From: Oryza sativa Japonica Group
Taxonomy: Eukaryota; Streptophyta; Magnoliopsida; Poales; Poaceae
Assembly: GCF_034140825.1 (NCBI RefSeq)
Contig: NC_089037.1
Coordinates: 36,485,001-36,549,000, forward strand
Reading direction: 5' to 3'
DNA: 64,000 nucleotides
Shown piece after piece: positions 1 to 11,926 of this stretch; the first letter of the stretch is position 1, and every line of letters begins with the position of its first letter. Made by a program: the position numbers and the translations under genes. The notes below the pieces were generated by a model, which was not told the DNA's origin, searched no databases, and saw only the letters and a list, made by a program, of their open reading frames with translations.

Positions 1-785
1 AATGTAATCCATGTATCACTGTGTTGCTGTTAGTTGCACAGTAGTATTCTACTCTGCTGATGGGTAAAGCTTTCTCTATGAGGAATGGAGTAAATTTAAT
101 TAGCTTTCTGAGCATCCTTTTCAGATCAGGCAATTATTAGCATTCCCGTTGAAAGGAAGGGGTTTTGCCATAGAAGTGACCTTGTGACCTTGGTTCAATC
201 ATGGGGAATTTCTTCAGCACTTTCATCCACTTAACAAAAAAAAAGAAAGCAAAAACACGATTCCCTGATATCCATGCCCAAAGTAGTTTAGGTAAGATTT
301 GGTTGTCATAGCTGTTGATGGACCATAAGGCAAAAAAGAACTGAAGGATATGTGTGGAGACCTCATAGGAAGAGGGAAATATGAAGTGATCACATTCATA
401 TTTGTTGTTTGGCTAATGGCCAACAATTATTACTCAATATTCTGTTTGTACTGTGCCTTATTACTAATTAGGGAATTAAATCACTTGCAACGGAAAAGTA
501 TGGCCGGAATTTCCATGCTATCTAATTTCAACTGTTTTCACTCTTTAACCGACAGTGGGCAAACGCTGTTTTACCACCAAATCTTCAAACAATTTATCTC
601 CCTGTTCTCCTGCCACTACAATTTTTGTGCATGTGAGTGGCCACCATTATGCATAATGAGTGGCCACCATTATGCATTGCATCTAGGATATCTTGTGGTT
701 TGCATAAATTTTTATTACTCTTATAACATTATACCTTGCTTGCTACATATTTTCAGGTGATTTACATTTCTTTTTTCTATTGCAG
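1..785 (+). other. Intron of the ALB3-like gene (5' part of gene lies outside the window)
   Basis: No coding similarity is seen here. The stretch is AT-rich and ends in a pyrimidine-rich acceptor (..ttgcag) directly before the first recognisable ALB3 exon at 786. A 20-bp sequence, tgagtggccaccattatgca, is repeated directly at 634-653 and 657-676. The transit peptide and first transmembrane exons must lie upstream of position 1. Confidence 0.6.
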
Positions 786-3700
786 GTTTTAAAAGATGGT
801 CTGTCAGCTCTCCATGTTCCTTATCCGTATGGATTTGCAATCATCCTTCTAACAGTTCTCGTCAAGGCAGCTACATTTCCTCTTACAAAGAAGCAGGTAT
901 TTTTTTTTGCCATGTTGCTGCGTTAGAATAGATAGTGGTATAATTGGGTTGTGGTTATATATCATATCGTGAATTGTTCAGATTAAGGTGGTGAAGGATA
1001 CTCTCTGATCTTTTTTTTTTCATAATTAAGATTACTTTTACGATCATATCACTCCATGAAAATGTTCATTTTGGCAGATCTTTCTGTGAGACATATTATA
1101 ATTTGCCTGCACTTTTCACCCACATTTTTAGGAAGTAACAAGATTTACCATAACCCAACTTATGATACATTGTGATCCACAGATGAACGAATAATGTAGC
1201 TATTTTCAACACATTATTATAGATGATTTGGTACATATCTGTACTGTTCTATTTCTTATATATACCGGCTGTAGCTTCAAGCATATCCAATAAATTGGTG
1301 ATTCCTTTCAGGACTTTCTTAGCGGAGCCAGTAATAAATGCATGCATGACTTAATCCATACTGACATTGTGACAGAGACTTCAATGCGGAAACCATTTGA
1401 CTGCAAACATGTGTATCACATGGTTATTCACCCTGCAAGAATATTCTGTCACCTTCTGTCCCAAATCAATTGATGGCATTTTGTAGTAATAAATGTTCAT
1501 GCAAAGTAAAACTACACACATTCTATTCCTGCATAAATTTTTATTTTTGTTCATATTTGTTGTTTCTGGTGTAGGTTGAGTCTGCAATTGCAATGAGGTC
1601 ACTGCAACCTCAAGTTAAGGCTATTCAAGAACGTTATGCTGGTGATCAGGTAGGTATATTTTACATATTGATCTGATTTACAATAATATAACATGCTCAC
1701 ATGTTGAATCTTCTGTGTGCACTGTGGGCTAATGGCAAGGTCTTGCATTTATTTTAGTTAGCAGTTCATTTGATTGGGGGTAAATTCCTTATTTATGTAG
1801 CAATAAACTGAAGCCCACATTAACTGGAAGATCTAAGTCCTTCCAAGACATGCAGCTAATGAGGTCATTTTGTTCAAAATGTTCTGTAGGAAAGGTACTT
1901 ATTACGCAAGTGCATACTGCAAATAAACTCCATGTAAACAAACTACCATTTACCCATTTCACACGGGAGATTTAACACAATGGTGTACATTGTAGATCAT
2001 ATTAATGGATTTGAAATACTACCCGAGGCACTTCCATCTGTAGGTTAATTATTTATTCATATTTTCCAGGAAAGGATACAGCTTGAAACTGCTCGTTTAT
2101 ATAAGTTGTCAGATGTTGACCCGCTCGCAGGTAGTACTATTTTTGATATATTTCCTATCAGTGTTTGCCCCTCAATGTTCAATGCATAGCAAGGCTTTGT
2201 AGAATAGTTTCACATTATATTGGTTTTCTGTTACCCTTTTTCTGGTAGCAACTTAGGTACATTCCTGCATTAGTTTTACTTGCAGTTGACTTAACATTTC
2301 TATACAACAGGGTGCTTGCCTACTCTTGTGACAATACCGGTTTGGATTGGTCTATACAGAGCTCTCTCCAATGTAGCTAATGAGGTTGATATGCTTGTGT
2401 TTTGTCATTTCTATTTTTGTTGAGTAAACATCCGCATCACCTGATGCATCCGTGTCTTTGTTCGAAAGGGACTTCTTACCGAAGGCTTTTTCTGGATACC
2501 TTCTTTGGCTGGCCCTACAACAATTGCTGCACGGCAAAGTGGCCAGGGAATATCATGGCTATTTCCCTTTACGGTAAGCACACAGAACTTGATAATTCCC
2601 TGGTATACCCAAGCAACTTTTGTTCATGTGCAACTTCAATTTTTTACCTAATTGTAAAATTTGACTTTTAGAATTGTGATCAGGTTGTTAAGGCCATTTG
2701 TAAGCCGGTGTTGTCTGCTTGCAGGCATTAGAAAACTGTGATTGCATGTGATTTAAATGTATGTGCACAATCTCTACTCCGTTGGTTGTTCTAGAATGTA
2801 TTTGCAAAAATCAAGCACATGCACATCTAATTATTTCTGGAATTTTAACGGCGGACAGTTAATGCTGCTTGCTATTAACCTATATAAGTGCCTTGGATAG
2901 GACCATTTCTGAATGTTAGTTGACATTTATTTCATTGACCTTGGAGTCATTTCTTTTCTTCTCTTTTTTTTTCTTGACTCCAGTGTAATTGATGATGTTG
3001 TAGGATGGTCATCCACCTCTTGGCTGGTCGGACACTCTGGCATACCTTGTTTTACCAGTTCTTCTTGTTATTTCCCAATATGTATCTTCTCAAGTAATGC
3101 AGCCACCACAGGTTTGTTCTACCAAAGTTTTCAGCATGTTTAGTCCATTGTATTCAATTCCTTTTGGTCCTCAACACTCCGATGGGAATTTTCTTATCAG
3201 TTGAATTATATCTGTATGGTGCTTCTAATGAATAAACACATAATTTCTATCGGGTTCAATTATTCTTGGTATAGAACTCAAGATTCTGAAAAGATCTCCA
3301 GAAGATTACCTGTAAAGATATGTAGTCTGTACAGTAATAATTTTGTTGAACTCTATAATTTGTTCCCTCTTCATGGGAAATAATCCGGACCACTGAAAAA
3401 GCACAAAAGATCAAGGCACACAATTTCTTTTTCTGTATCATGCCAACTTACACCAATAGCTGATTAAGTTTGTGTTCAAACTTACTGATTGCTATATTTG
3501 TCCTGCAGAACAATGATCCTAGCCAACAAGGTGCTCAAGCTGTAGTGAAGTTCCTGCCTTTGCTAATTGGTTATTTTGCTCTCTCTGTTCCTTCTGGACT
3601 AAGTCTATATTGGTGCGTGTGTTTTACAGATTTCAACCTCTCTTTATTCAGATTTTTTTCTTTTAATAATAAGAGCTTCATCATAACTTTCTTCATGGTC

Positions 3701-4971
3701 TATTTAGAATGAACAGAGCCAGATTTTCTACACTATTTAGAATGGCAAATATATGCAATTCGCTGTAAACCTGTTACTTTGGCTATTGAAGGAATGAAAA
3801 ACTTGGTTTACATATGTGAAACTCTCATCAGGCCTAATCATTTTTCTTCTTCATTAACTGGTGAATTTTTCATAGTTTGTGGTTGTCATTAGCAATACTT
3901 TTCTTGCAGGCTTACGAATAATATCCTTAGCACTGCACAACAAGTATGGCTTCAAAAGCTTGGAGGTGCCAAAAATCCCGTCAAAGAATACATTGATAAG
4001 CTCGCTAAAGAAGAATCAACTAATCTTGGAAAGCCCGAGCCTGCTATTAAGAGTGATCCTCTCCCTAAAGTTGGTAAACCCCCGGCCAGTCAAGAGCCAG
4101 AACCAAGTGGACCACAACGTGGTGAAAGGTACTGTCTAGTTTTCAGATATTGCTTGTTGAATGCCTGCATTATTTCAGCCGTGGTCACAAACCATTAGAT
4201 CGATGAGCCTTACAATAATGGACATTCAACAGAGATTTTGGTTGGTATCTTGGTAAATGAAAAGTTAGTTAATTCCTAGAAGCTAATCTAGTTGTCCAGT
4301 TGTGATTGATATTTAAATGCAGGAAATGTCCAATTGTAGTTTCCTGAATCTCACAAGTTAGGGGAAAACATGAGTACTTAAAATATATTCTATTCATTTT
4401 GAGTTTCAGATTTAGAAAACTAAAGGAAGAAGAGTCAAGGAGAAAAGTGTTTTTGGAAAAAGCGGAACAGACAGAACAGGCAGGCACACAAGCTGGCATC
4501 GTCGATGGAAAACAGAATTCAGATGCATCTGGAGACAACATAGATGAACAGGTGAGGCATTTTTGTAATTTTGTTGATTGTTTTATCACTTATTTCAGAA
4601 ACTGAAGTTCTCTGTGCTGTTGACAAACTCAAAACAGGAATCTCATGAAAATGAACCAATTATAGCTAACGGCAATGGTGGACTTAGCCATAGTACAAAT
4701 GAAATGATACCAAATGGAAGCATGAAAGAGGTATGCTTTGTCCTTATCAAGGCAACAAACATCTTTAAGTAGGTAAAGTAGAGAAACAAATAGCAAAGCT
4801 CTCTCAGACCCAAGTTTCAATCAATCAAAGGTATTTAGATTCTAATATAACCATTCTATATTGTAGGATATAATTCAGGAATCAACTGACAGCCATTCTT
4901 CAGTTATCGACCCTACGTCACATGACGCTCATAAATCGAGGGACGAAGAGAACGAACAAGATGCAGTGTAG
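786..4971 (+). CDS. ALB3: ALB3/OXA1/YidC-type thylakoid membrane insertase, 3' part (10 exons visible)
   Basis: Inserts light-harvesting and other proteins into the thylakoid membrane, by family knowledge of ALB3 (PPF-1). The exons I read are 786-896, 1575-1649, 2070-2130, 2311-2384, 2469-2573, 3004-3111, 3509-3612, 3910-4128, 4410-4551, 4638-4730 and a last exon 4867-4971 ending in TAG; all joins keep frame with GT-AG borders. Key stretches are KDGLSALHVPYPYGFAI, IPVWIGLYRALSNVANEGL, EGFFWIPSLAGPT, WLFPFTDGHPPLGW and LPLLIGYFALSVPSGLSLYW, which cover the YidC/OXA1 membrane core, followed by LTNNILSTAQQVWLQKLGG. The stromal tail keeps GERFRKLKEEE but then turns acidic and Ser/Asn-rich and ends DEENEQDAV. 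I do not see the basic KRSKRKR-like end or the RSIAQ-like motif of Arabidopsis ALB3 that bind cpSRP43, so this may be the divergent paralogue. The 5' exons are missing because the window starts inside the gene. Confidence 0.92.
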
Positions 4972-5636
4972 AGAATGGACGAATGGACAAATCTGCAGTG
5001 TAGTAAATGGAAACTGGTGGTGGTGGGTCTAGCCTTATCTGCTGCTATAATGTGCCTATGGAGGATCACCAATTCATGCCTATCTGCTGCTTCAGCATGT
5101 TCACCCAAGGATAGGCAATTGACCATACGTGCTAGTTGCGAGCTTCAGACAGACAGGATACAGCTACAGGAGTCGATTCTTACAAGAAGATAGTAGGCGG
5201 CATAATCTTTTTGAAACAATGCCCTAGCATTGTGCTTTTTCTGCCTTTAGGAGACTCAGGATGTAGAAGAGCGTAGCTTGTAGATTGTCCTCGAGGAAGT
5301 AATAAGGATTTTGTTGACCCCCCATGATGCAGATGCAAAGGTGGCTGTAAATGTATGTCTTCCTCGCCTGATTTTGACCACATTCTGATCGACTCAACAT
5401 TTAGCATTTTACGCAAACTACCAGTAATCTTGAAATGCACGGTGCCCTGTTACATGAAAGAATTTGAGGCAAACTTTTGCAATGTTTGCTCATTATCGTA
5501 CAAGGATGAAGAAAAGAACGAAAATTGTACATCATCAAATTAGCACTGCTGTATGTATATATGTATGTATGTATTGTCAGTATATATTGACACAACACAA
5601 GGCTGGAGGTTTCTCTCGTTCCCAGCATCCTCGCCC
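4972..5636 (+). other. Probable 3' UTR of the ALB3-like gene and short intergenic stretch
   Basis: Follows the TAG at 4969-4971. It has no coding similarity on either strand. AT-rich sequence with short gtat repeats near 5545-5575 could hold the poly(A) region. The minus-strand AGP-like gene converges on it from the right. Confidence 0.45.
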
Positions 5637-5984
5637 TCAGAAGGCGAACACGCCGGCGACGAACGCGGCGGCGGCGCCGACGTGAGAGGCAACACCAAGG
5701 GAGTAACCGGCGCTGGCGCCGCCTGCCGCCTCGCCGGCGGCGCCCGGCGTGGTGGTGAGCTCGGGCTTGGGCTCGGTCATGGTGGTGCCGATGGGCGCCC
5801 CGACCGGCGCGGCGTCCTCGTCGTCCATGGCGTCGTCGGCCGGCGAGTCGCCGTCGAAGGAGCCGAGCGGGGTGTTCGCCACGGGGGTGAGGATCGTCGG
5901 CTTGGCGTCGTCGGCGAGCGCCACGGCGGCCGCCGCGAAGAGGACGGCGACGAGGAGCAGCAGCGTCCGGTGACCGGCGGCCAT
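5637..5984 (-). CDS. Small arabinogalactan / anther BCP1-like secreted protein (115 aa)
   Basis: One uninterrupted exon. The N-terminus (MAAGHRTLLLLVAVLFAAAAVALA) is a clear signal peptide with a likely cut after ALA. The mature part is short, acidic and rich in Ala, Pro, Thr, Gly and Asp (DGDSPADDAMDDEDAAPVG), and the last about 20 residues are hydrophobic (HVGAAAAFVAGVFAF), as in proteins that exchange their C-terminus for a GPI anchor. This layout matches small AGP-like proteins such as Brassica BCP1, which act at the cell surface, often in anthers. The start is the first ATG after a TATA box about 55 bp upstream. No enzyme domain is present. Family placement rests on composition rather than a diagnostic motif. 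Confidence 0.7.
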   Translation of the reverse strand: MAAGHRTLLLLVAVLFAAAAVALADDAKPTILTPVANTPLGSFDGDSPADDAMDDEDAAPVGAPIGTTMTEPKPELTTTPGAAGEAAGGASAGYSLGVASHVGAAAAFVAGVFAF

Positions 5985-6036
5985 GGCGCGGATATTGATA
6001 TCGATCTCTTCAACGGAGGAACGAGCAGCAACTAAA

Positions 6037-6043
6037 ATTTATA
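6037..6043 (-). promoter_or_regulatory. TATA box of the AGP-like gene
   Basis: The minus strand reads TTTTTATAAATTTTAG, centred about 55 bp before the ATG at 5984. This is the right distance for a short GC-rich leader. Confidence 0.5.
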
Positions 6044-6615
6044 AAAATGGTTCTGTTTAATTTGGAGATGGAGATCGAGATGAGCGAGGCGTTGGGAGTT
6101 TGTGGAGGATATATGTGGGAGAATTTGGCGCGCGGTTGACATGTGCTGTATTCGAGCGGTGGGGAAAGCGCGGGAAGGGACAATGGCTGCGCGGGTCCCA
6201 CGGCCGTCGACTCGCCCAGATTCTCTCCTAATTTGGGATGAAGATATGACAGCATCATGGAAGGCTTGAGACCAAGATTTTCATTTCGTTTCATCCCAAC
6301 CCCCACAGTAAGATTTTGCACAAGCAAAGCAAATTAACTCCCCTTGGTAATAACTGACAGAAAAGAACACCACATTGCGTTTTGCAGTGCAATCCTCCTT
6401 TTCTTCTTCGTTGCCTTCCTTCTCCGCTTGCGTCGGCGGCGGCGAAAGGCCCCGGACGATCCAACTCGTGAAGGGTATAAACGATAAACCGTGCTAACAC
6501 AGGGTGTCCCGTGAAAAAGAGCCTCTGGCCCTGGCACCCTCTTGAACTCGATCTGGACCGTGTAATCTTCATCGGATGGTGTAGAGATATCCGGATCTGA
6601 ATGTTCTTTCGGTTA

Positions 6616-6741
6616 TGTGCGGCCCAACAGCGGGAGTAGGACTTTGTGCGGCCCATATTAATTGTGCCTGAAAGGTGCCGTGACCCACGTCCGGCCCATA
6701 CTAGTTTGGGCCAGAATTGGATTTCAATTACGTGCGGCCCA
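6616..6741. promoter_or_regulatory. Cluster of four GGCCCA (site II / TCP-type) motifs
   Basis: TGCGGCCCA occurs near 6618-6626, 6647-6655 and 6733-6741, and CCGGCCCATA at 6691-6700 with GGGCC just after it. GGCCCA boxes are typical of plant promoters of growth-related and ribosomal genes. Here they lie about 630-760 bp upstream of the AGP-like start and 450 bp or more beyond the end of the PADRE gene, so the target gene is unclear. Confidence 0.35.
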
Positions 6742-7183
6742 TTTCCCTAACGGCCAGTACAGGAAATTCAGTTTCATGGTCGAAGCGGCATATTTGTAGA
6801 CGAAAAATAATTTGTGAATAAAACTTATATATAGGTGCTCTTAGCGATCGAAAATTAAAAGCTGAAAAAGAAACTTCGATGAAAAAACCCCAAAATCAAC
6901 TTTAAATTTAAGATTGAAAATTTAAATTTTAATTGATAAGTATGAACGTAAGCGAAAAGATTAGGCTTCAGTCTCGTGCGGATACATCCGTAAAAGAAGA
7001 AGAAGATTCGATTTGACAACCCATTCTACTTTGCAATTGGCTACACAATTCACAACACACGACCTGAATCGTATCTGCTCTGATCAATTGGAGTGAGTGC
7101 AAGACATGCAGTCGAAGCTGATTCAACCAAAAAAACAAAACAATACGTGACCATTTGGAGCAAGAGAAGGTCTCTGAATCTGA
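6742..7183. other. Intergenic; MITE fragment and 3' flank of the PADRE gene
   Basis: Around 6825-6990 there is AT-rich sequence with phrases such as aagattgaaaatttaaattt and ataagtatgaacgtaagcga. These resemble the inner part of a common rice MITE (compare 44695-44935). Nothing else is recognised. The stretch 7000-7183 is the likely 3' UTR of the minus-strand PADRE gene. Confidence 0.35.
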
Positions 7184-8068
7184 TCAACCCCTCTCTGATG
7201 GAGGTGAGCTCTCCCTCTCCTCCTCCACCGACGGCAGGCTGGGTTCCCACGTCCTCCTCGTCGTCGCCGGCGCTCTCGACGTCCTGCACCCCGTCGACGG
7301 CACGGCGGCGGAGTTCCTCTTCTTCTTCCTCCTCCTCCCATTCTTCTTCTTCTTCTTCATCGCCGTCTCCTTCTCGGTGTTCTGCTCGACGGCGAGCCCC
7401 CGCGCCACCATCTTCTTGAACTGGCATTCCTCCCACCGCTCCTTCGCCTCGAAGTACTCCCTCGCGCAGCACCACCTCCGCGCGGCGCACTCGTCGCCGT
7501 CGTCGTCGTCGCACGCCGCCTCCTCCTCCGACGACGACGATGCCGCGCCGCTGCTGTAATCCTGCGTGTCCTCCTCCTCCTCCTCCTCCTCGTCGGCGTT
7601 GTCGAAGGCGCCGACGGAGCTCTCGGGGATTTGGCGCTGGAGCCTCTCGATGGTGCGCTCCGGGAGGAGGTAGAACTTCTCGCCGGGGAAGAGCGGCTGG
7701 AGCGGGCGGGCGCGGGCGCCGTGCGGATTGCGGAACACGTCGGGGTAGGCGAGGCAGAGCCCCGGCGGATGCTTCCGGATCACCGTGCACGCCAGCACCA
7801 CCCCGCCGTACGCCTCCACCACCCCGCCCTGCATCACCACCCGCACCACCGCCTCCGGCGACCTCACCGTCGACGACGACCACGAGCTGGTAGTCATCAG
7901 CTCCACCGACACGGGGACCTCGCCGCCGCCCGACGCCGACCGCACCTCAGGCCTCCTCTTCCTCCTCGGCTTGCCACCATTGATGCGCTTCCAGAGCTTG
8001 CGTTGGAGGTACTTGCTAAGCGACACCGCGGCGCACGACGGCTGGCCGCCGCCGCCGCCGTGCGACAT
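7184..8068 (-). CDS. PADRE-domain (DUF4228) protein, 294 aa
   Basis: Single exon. I use the ATG at 8068 (MSHGGGGGQPSCAAVSL); the frame stays open a little further upstream, but without an ATG. The PADRE core is at about residues 75-150: VVMQGGVVEAYGGVVLACTV, HPPGLCLAYPDVFRNPHG, then LFPGEKFYLLPERTIERLQ. PADRE proteins are small plant proteins, many induced by pathogens or stress, with no known enzyme activity. After the domain come an acidic run (DEEEEEEED), a Ser run, a Cys/Asp-rich piece and a basic run (MKKKKKNGRRRKKKRN) that could be a nuclear localisation signal. The low-complexity tail is longer than in most family members. Strong GC bias fits a grass single-exon gene. Confidence 0.8.
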   Translation of the reverse strand: MSHGGGGGQPSCAAVSLSKYLQRKLWKRINGGKPRRKRRPEVRSASGGGEVPVSVELMTTSSWSSSTVRSPEAVVRVVMQGGVVEAYGGVVLACTVIRKHPPGLCLAYPDVFRNPHGARARPLQPLFPGEKFYLLPERTIERLQRQIPESSVGAFDNADEEEEEEEDTQDYSSGAASSSSEEEAACDDDDGDECAARRWCCAREYFEAKERWEECQFKKMVARGLAVEQNTEKETAMKKKKKNGRRRKKKRNSAAVPSTGCRTSRAPATTRRTWEPSLPSVEEERESSPPSERG

Positions 8069-9026
8069 TGTCGCCGTTGATTGATCGATCGAAGGAGGCA
8101 ATGCGAGGGGGAGATTGCTCGATGCGGCGGATTCGAGCTAATATAGTTGAGAATTTTGTCTGTTTATTACTTCTTGGATTCATCGCCGGCTTCTTGTTCT
8201 CTCGCCTTTGGATGTATCAACCGATGAGAAGATGGTGACACTAGCCAAGGCAGAAGAAGGCACCACGAAATGCCACGAAACCATGGGCGTTCCATCACAT
8301 TGGCAATTATGCATTATAGTTAGTTCTATGACTTCTAGGGGAGTCAATGTGTGACATTTTTGGATAATTTGGATAATATCTGCATGTCCCATTCAATTTG
8401 ATTCAACTGTGTCAGTAGTGGTCACTGCCCAGCCTAATATGTAACGAAAAATATTTGCAAGAAGAGCAGTACTTGTGCTTACACAATTGCTGATCTCACC
8501 TACTTGCCTGTACCATCCTACAGATGTTGCAGTCAGAACAGAACATGTAACAAGGTACGTAGAAAGAAGTGGTTCAGGCAGTACAGAATTAGCAGTAAAT
8601 TTTAAGGGACAAAGAAGTGGTTCATACGCTCTAGGGGGAAAACGGACTTATAGTATTACGGAGTAGATTTACATGTTGAACAAGAAACAGCTTTGACAAG
8701 AAAGGCATATCTAGCTATTAGTTACCAGAACAAGATATGATGAATTGATGACACTGAAGATGAATACTGATATATATACAGGTGGCCTTGAGGTTTCAGA
8801 TAGGTACATGCATGCACGAAGATAACTACCTACTCATTGTATTACTGACAAAATTTGCAATTTTCGGTTAAGTAGTCTCCAGCTGAGAGGAAGCTCAGCA
8901 TCAGAATGAGGAAACAACGACGAACTTTTCAGGTTGTCTGCTCGTGCTGTTGTTTCACTATAGTCGGTTGGTCAGAAAATTGGGGGGAGTACAGGCATGC
9001 TGCCTCATACTCGCTGTTCTCCAAAC
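8069..9026. other. Intergenic: PADRE gene promoter and 3' flank of the S1-domain gene
   Basis: No coding region is supported. The part next to 8068 is the 5' leader and promoter of the PADRE gene; the part from about 8650 up to the TGA at 9027-9029 is the likely 3' UTR of the minus-strand S1-domain gene. Confidence 0.45.
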
Positions 9027-11926
9027 TCAAGGAACACGTCCTAGTACTCTCTGTACCGCCTTCTTTATGCCCTCCTGGTCTAGGCTGGTTGTCAAATATA
9101 GTTCTTGGACCTGCCAGTTTAAAGGATTATAATTTTTTACTTACACTCTGTCACACAACTACAACAATTATTCCAACGGCACGCTCATCAGACAACCATT
9201 ACAATCTTTCACAAAACTTGTCGTACTAACTTCCGGTGTAACCATTTTGAAGACTTGTTTGATATTTTGGTTTTACAGGATGTACCTTTGTTTTCTGTTC
9301 AGTTGGGACTGAAAACCGACTAAACATCAATCCTTGCCTAATGAAACTCCTTATAACAAGAAAACAGTGCTATATCAAGAAGAAACTAACCTGTCGCCCA
9401 GCTCGAGCAAGAAGCTTGAACTGATTGTCCTTAGCTGGCACCTGCACAATGAGATCCAACACATCAGTCCATGTTTCTATCTTGTGAGCTTCGACTGGTT
9501 AAATTGGAGACATTTTGGATCATACACTGGAAAGCCAGAGTTCCAGATCTTGTGAAACAACACGTTTCTCCAATGCTCGGCGCCCAAACTGTACGTCTGT
9601 TATACTGTGAAGAAATAGAACTGATTAAAACATGGAGATTGCAACGTAAAAACCTATTCATGGGTTCCCTCCTGGTTAACAAAACTGTTCTCTAGTCAAG
9701 AAGAGCTACTGGGCACATAAAGTAGTACATCAACATCAAAAAACCATACACCAAAAAAAAAAAAACACACAAACAGAAATCATACCCATCCTCTTGCAAT
9801 AGTTCATTACATATACCATCAAGTCCTGGAAGAAGATCAGCTTCTGAAGGAGATGAATCAGATGATATGATCCCAGCACTAGGTGATTGATCAGCCTCCT
9901 ATAAACCAATATTAATGCATGAGTTGACCTTTAAAATAACAAAGCTAAATAACCTGCCACAAAGACACGTGCTTTCGACAAACTAACCAAAGGAATAACT
10001 TTGTCCAATGTCTCCAGTAGAGGATCTTCCTCCAATTGTCTGATTGATAAAGCTATCCTTGACTTCTCCCTATTTGTGAAGGAAATGCATCAGTATCAGA
10101 TTATGTAACATAATTTTCTGATTCATGATAATTCTTCCAGCATATGCTGATTTGCCCTATTGCGAAGAAAGCAATGATAGGAAAAAAAAATAGATCATAA
10201 ACTCCTCTCATTTTATTCATCAGCCCTCAAGAGTCATAAGTGATCTATTTCAATGCATCAACTTGGTATTCCTTAAAGACAATCTGTGTTCTCAATAGTT
10301 ATTGCATCGTTAAATCCTAATCTATATAGATTTAAGGTGTATTGCGCCATTCTCCATCGCTAGATTCAATTAAACATATGCTATTTTTCATTGGTACAGT
10401 CAACATTGATTATATAATTGCAAACTTTCTTGAAAAAGTATGGAATGAGATCACGAGAAACTACATTGCGAATACACATGCTGACAATTGTGGAGGAAGA
10501 CAGTAAAGAAGTATTAGATACTTACATATCAATGTTCACCACTATGACCTTGACAGTATCACCTTCATTTAAAAAATCCCGGACATCTTGGACAAGATCC
10601 CAAGAGACCTCAGAGATATGTACAAGGCCAGTAAGATGATAATTTCCTGTTTGAGGATAGATTTTGTCAGAAAATCAACAAAACATTTACCAACAAAAAT
10701 GACAAGGGGTGTTGCCAATGGGTACCATCAGGAAATCGCAGATGAACAAATGCACCGTAGTGGAAAACTGAACCGACAATTCCATCATAGATAGCACCAA
10801 TCTTGACTAGAGAAGAATGAGTGAACCAACTTGCATCCTTCTCTGAGAAGACAAGCTTCCTTTCTTCCTCGTTCACTTCGACCACCTAAAGTAATTAGCT
10901 TCAGTTTCTGAAGAAAAATGTGTAAAGTTCGAATCCTACAATCTGGTGCCCGCTCTTAGATTGTACCCATAGTAATAGAGAATTGAAAGCCAATGATACA
11001 ACTTTGCCAGAATGTGCTTGAAAAAAAATCATAATGCAGTTTAGAAAGCAAAGTTAAAGAATATCACAGTTCCTTGGAGAGGGACACCCAGTTTAATACT
11101 GAAATTCCGCCACACAAGCAAACTAAAAGTAACATTGATCAGCGTTTTGATCCAAAACCAGCATGTGTTTGTACTACTGCATGGTATAGTACCATAATCT
11201 AATTGGTAGCTCAAAAGGTAATTGAAGCCTCTTAATTACCTTGACAGAAATGGAAGAACCCACAAGGTCCTTTGTAACATCTTGAATGGGCCTTTTGGGG
11301 TCTACAAGGAAAAAACCATACATCCACCATGAGTTCAGTTACGGTAGCCCACAGCTGCAATCACCTCTTAATCCGGCGATCAATTGCAGCTAGAGCTGGT
11401 TCAAAAATCTGGACAAATTCTGCAAACAACTCAAACTAGAGAAACTGACTACCTTTACACCAATGCGCGGGGCTAAGGAGAGGGTTGGGCACGAAGCCCT
11501 GGAGGGAGTTGAACCTGACGATCAACCCGCCGCTGTTGGCCCGTATCACCTGCAGTTTCAGGATCTTCCCCTGGTCCCTCTCCGCGCGCGCCGCCTGCCA
11601 ATCCGCCGCGAACTACATCCAAACAACACGAAACCCTCACTCGATCACACGCGCGTCAACATCGCACCAAAAACAGCACGAACAAAACATCTCCGCACCT
11701 GCGCTAGTCGCGCTTCGTCGACCGGGGGAGCCGACGCCGACGCCGACGCGCCTTCCTGCGCCGCGGTGGTGCCCGCGCCCTCGGCGGTGGCGGAGAGGTG
11801 GAATCGCTGGTGAGAGCGGGGAGGAGCGAAGGAGAGGAGCGTTGGTGGCGGGGACCTCGCGGTGGAGGGGGAGAAGGCCGCGGTGGTGGGCGCTGGCCGG
11901 AGAGCCGCCGCCGCCGCTGCCAGCAT
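9027..11926 (-). CDS. RLSB: Chloroplast S1-domain RNA-binding protein, RLSB/PDE338-like (10 exons)
   Basis: Exons read on the minus strand: 11926-11699, 11612-11453, 11301-11240, 10885-10726, 10646-10526, then blocks near 10070-9986, 9899-9786, 9610-9510, 9450-9391 and a last block about 9113-9027 ending in TGA. The protein is about 390 aa. It starts with an Ala/Ser/Thr/Pro-rich plastid transit peptide (MLAAAAAALRPAPTTAAF). A degenerate S1 repeat (SGGLIVRFNSLQGFVPN) is followed by a full S1 domain (VGSVFHYGAFVHLRFPDG, NYHLTGLVHISEVSWD, VQDVRDFLNEGDTVKVIV, EKSRIALSIRQLE). The C-terminal part has EKRVVSQDLELWL, KLLARAGRQ and LTTSLDQEGIKKAVQRVL, as remembered from Arabidopsis At1g71720 (PDE338), the homologue of maize RLSB that binds rbcL mRNA. 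The S1 call is firm; the exact orthologue is inferred from memory. Middle exon borders are approximate. Confidence 0.82.

Noticed and set aside
350-760. Open frame of 136 aa on the plus strand before the first ALB3 exon
   Set aside because: AT-rich intron composition, no family motif, and it does not join to exon 786-896 in frame.
6291-6656. Minus-strand open frame of about 120 aa
   Set aside because: No domain, mixed composition, overlaps the GGCCCA cluster and promoter-like sequence.
7093-8080. Long plus-strand and alternative minus-strand frames over the PADRE gene
   Set aside because: Shadow frames of a GC-rich single-exon gene; Ser/Pro/Arg runs come from codon composition.
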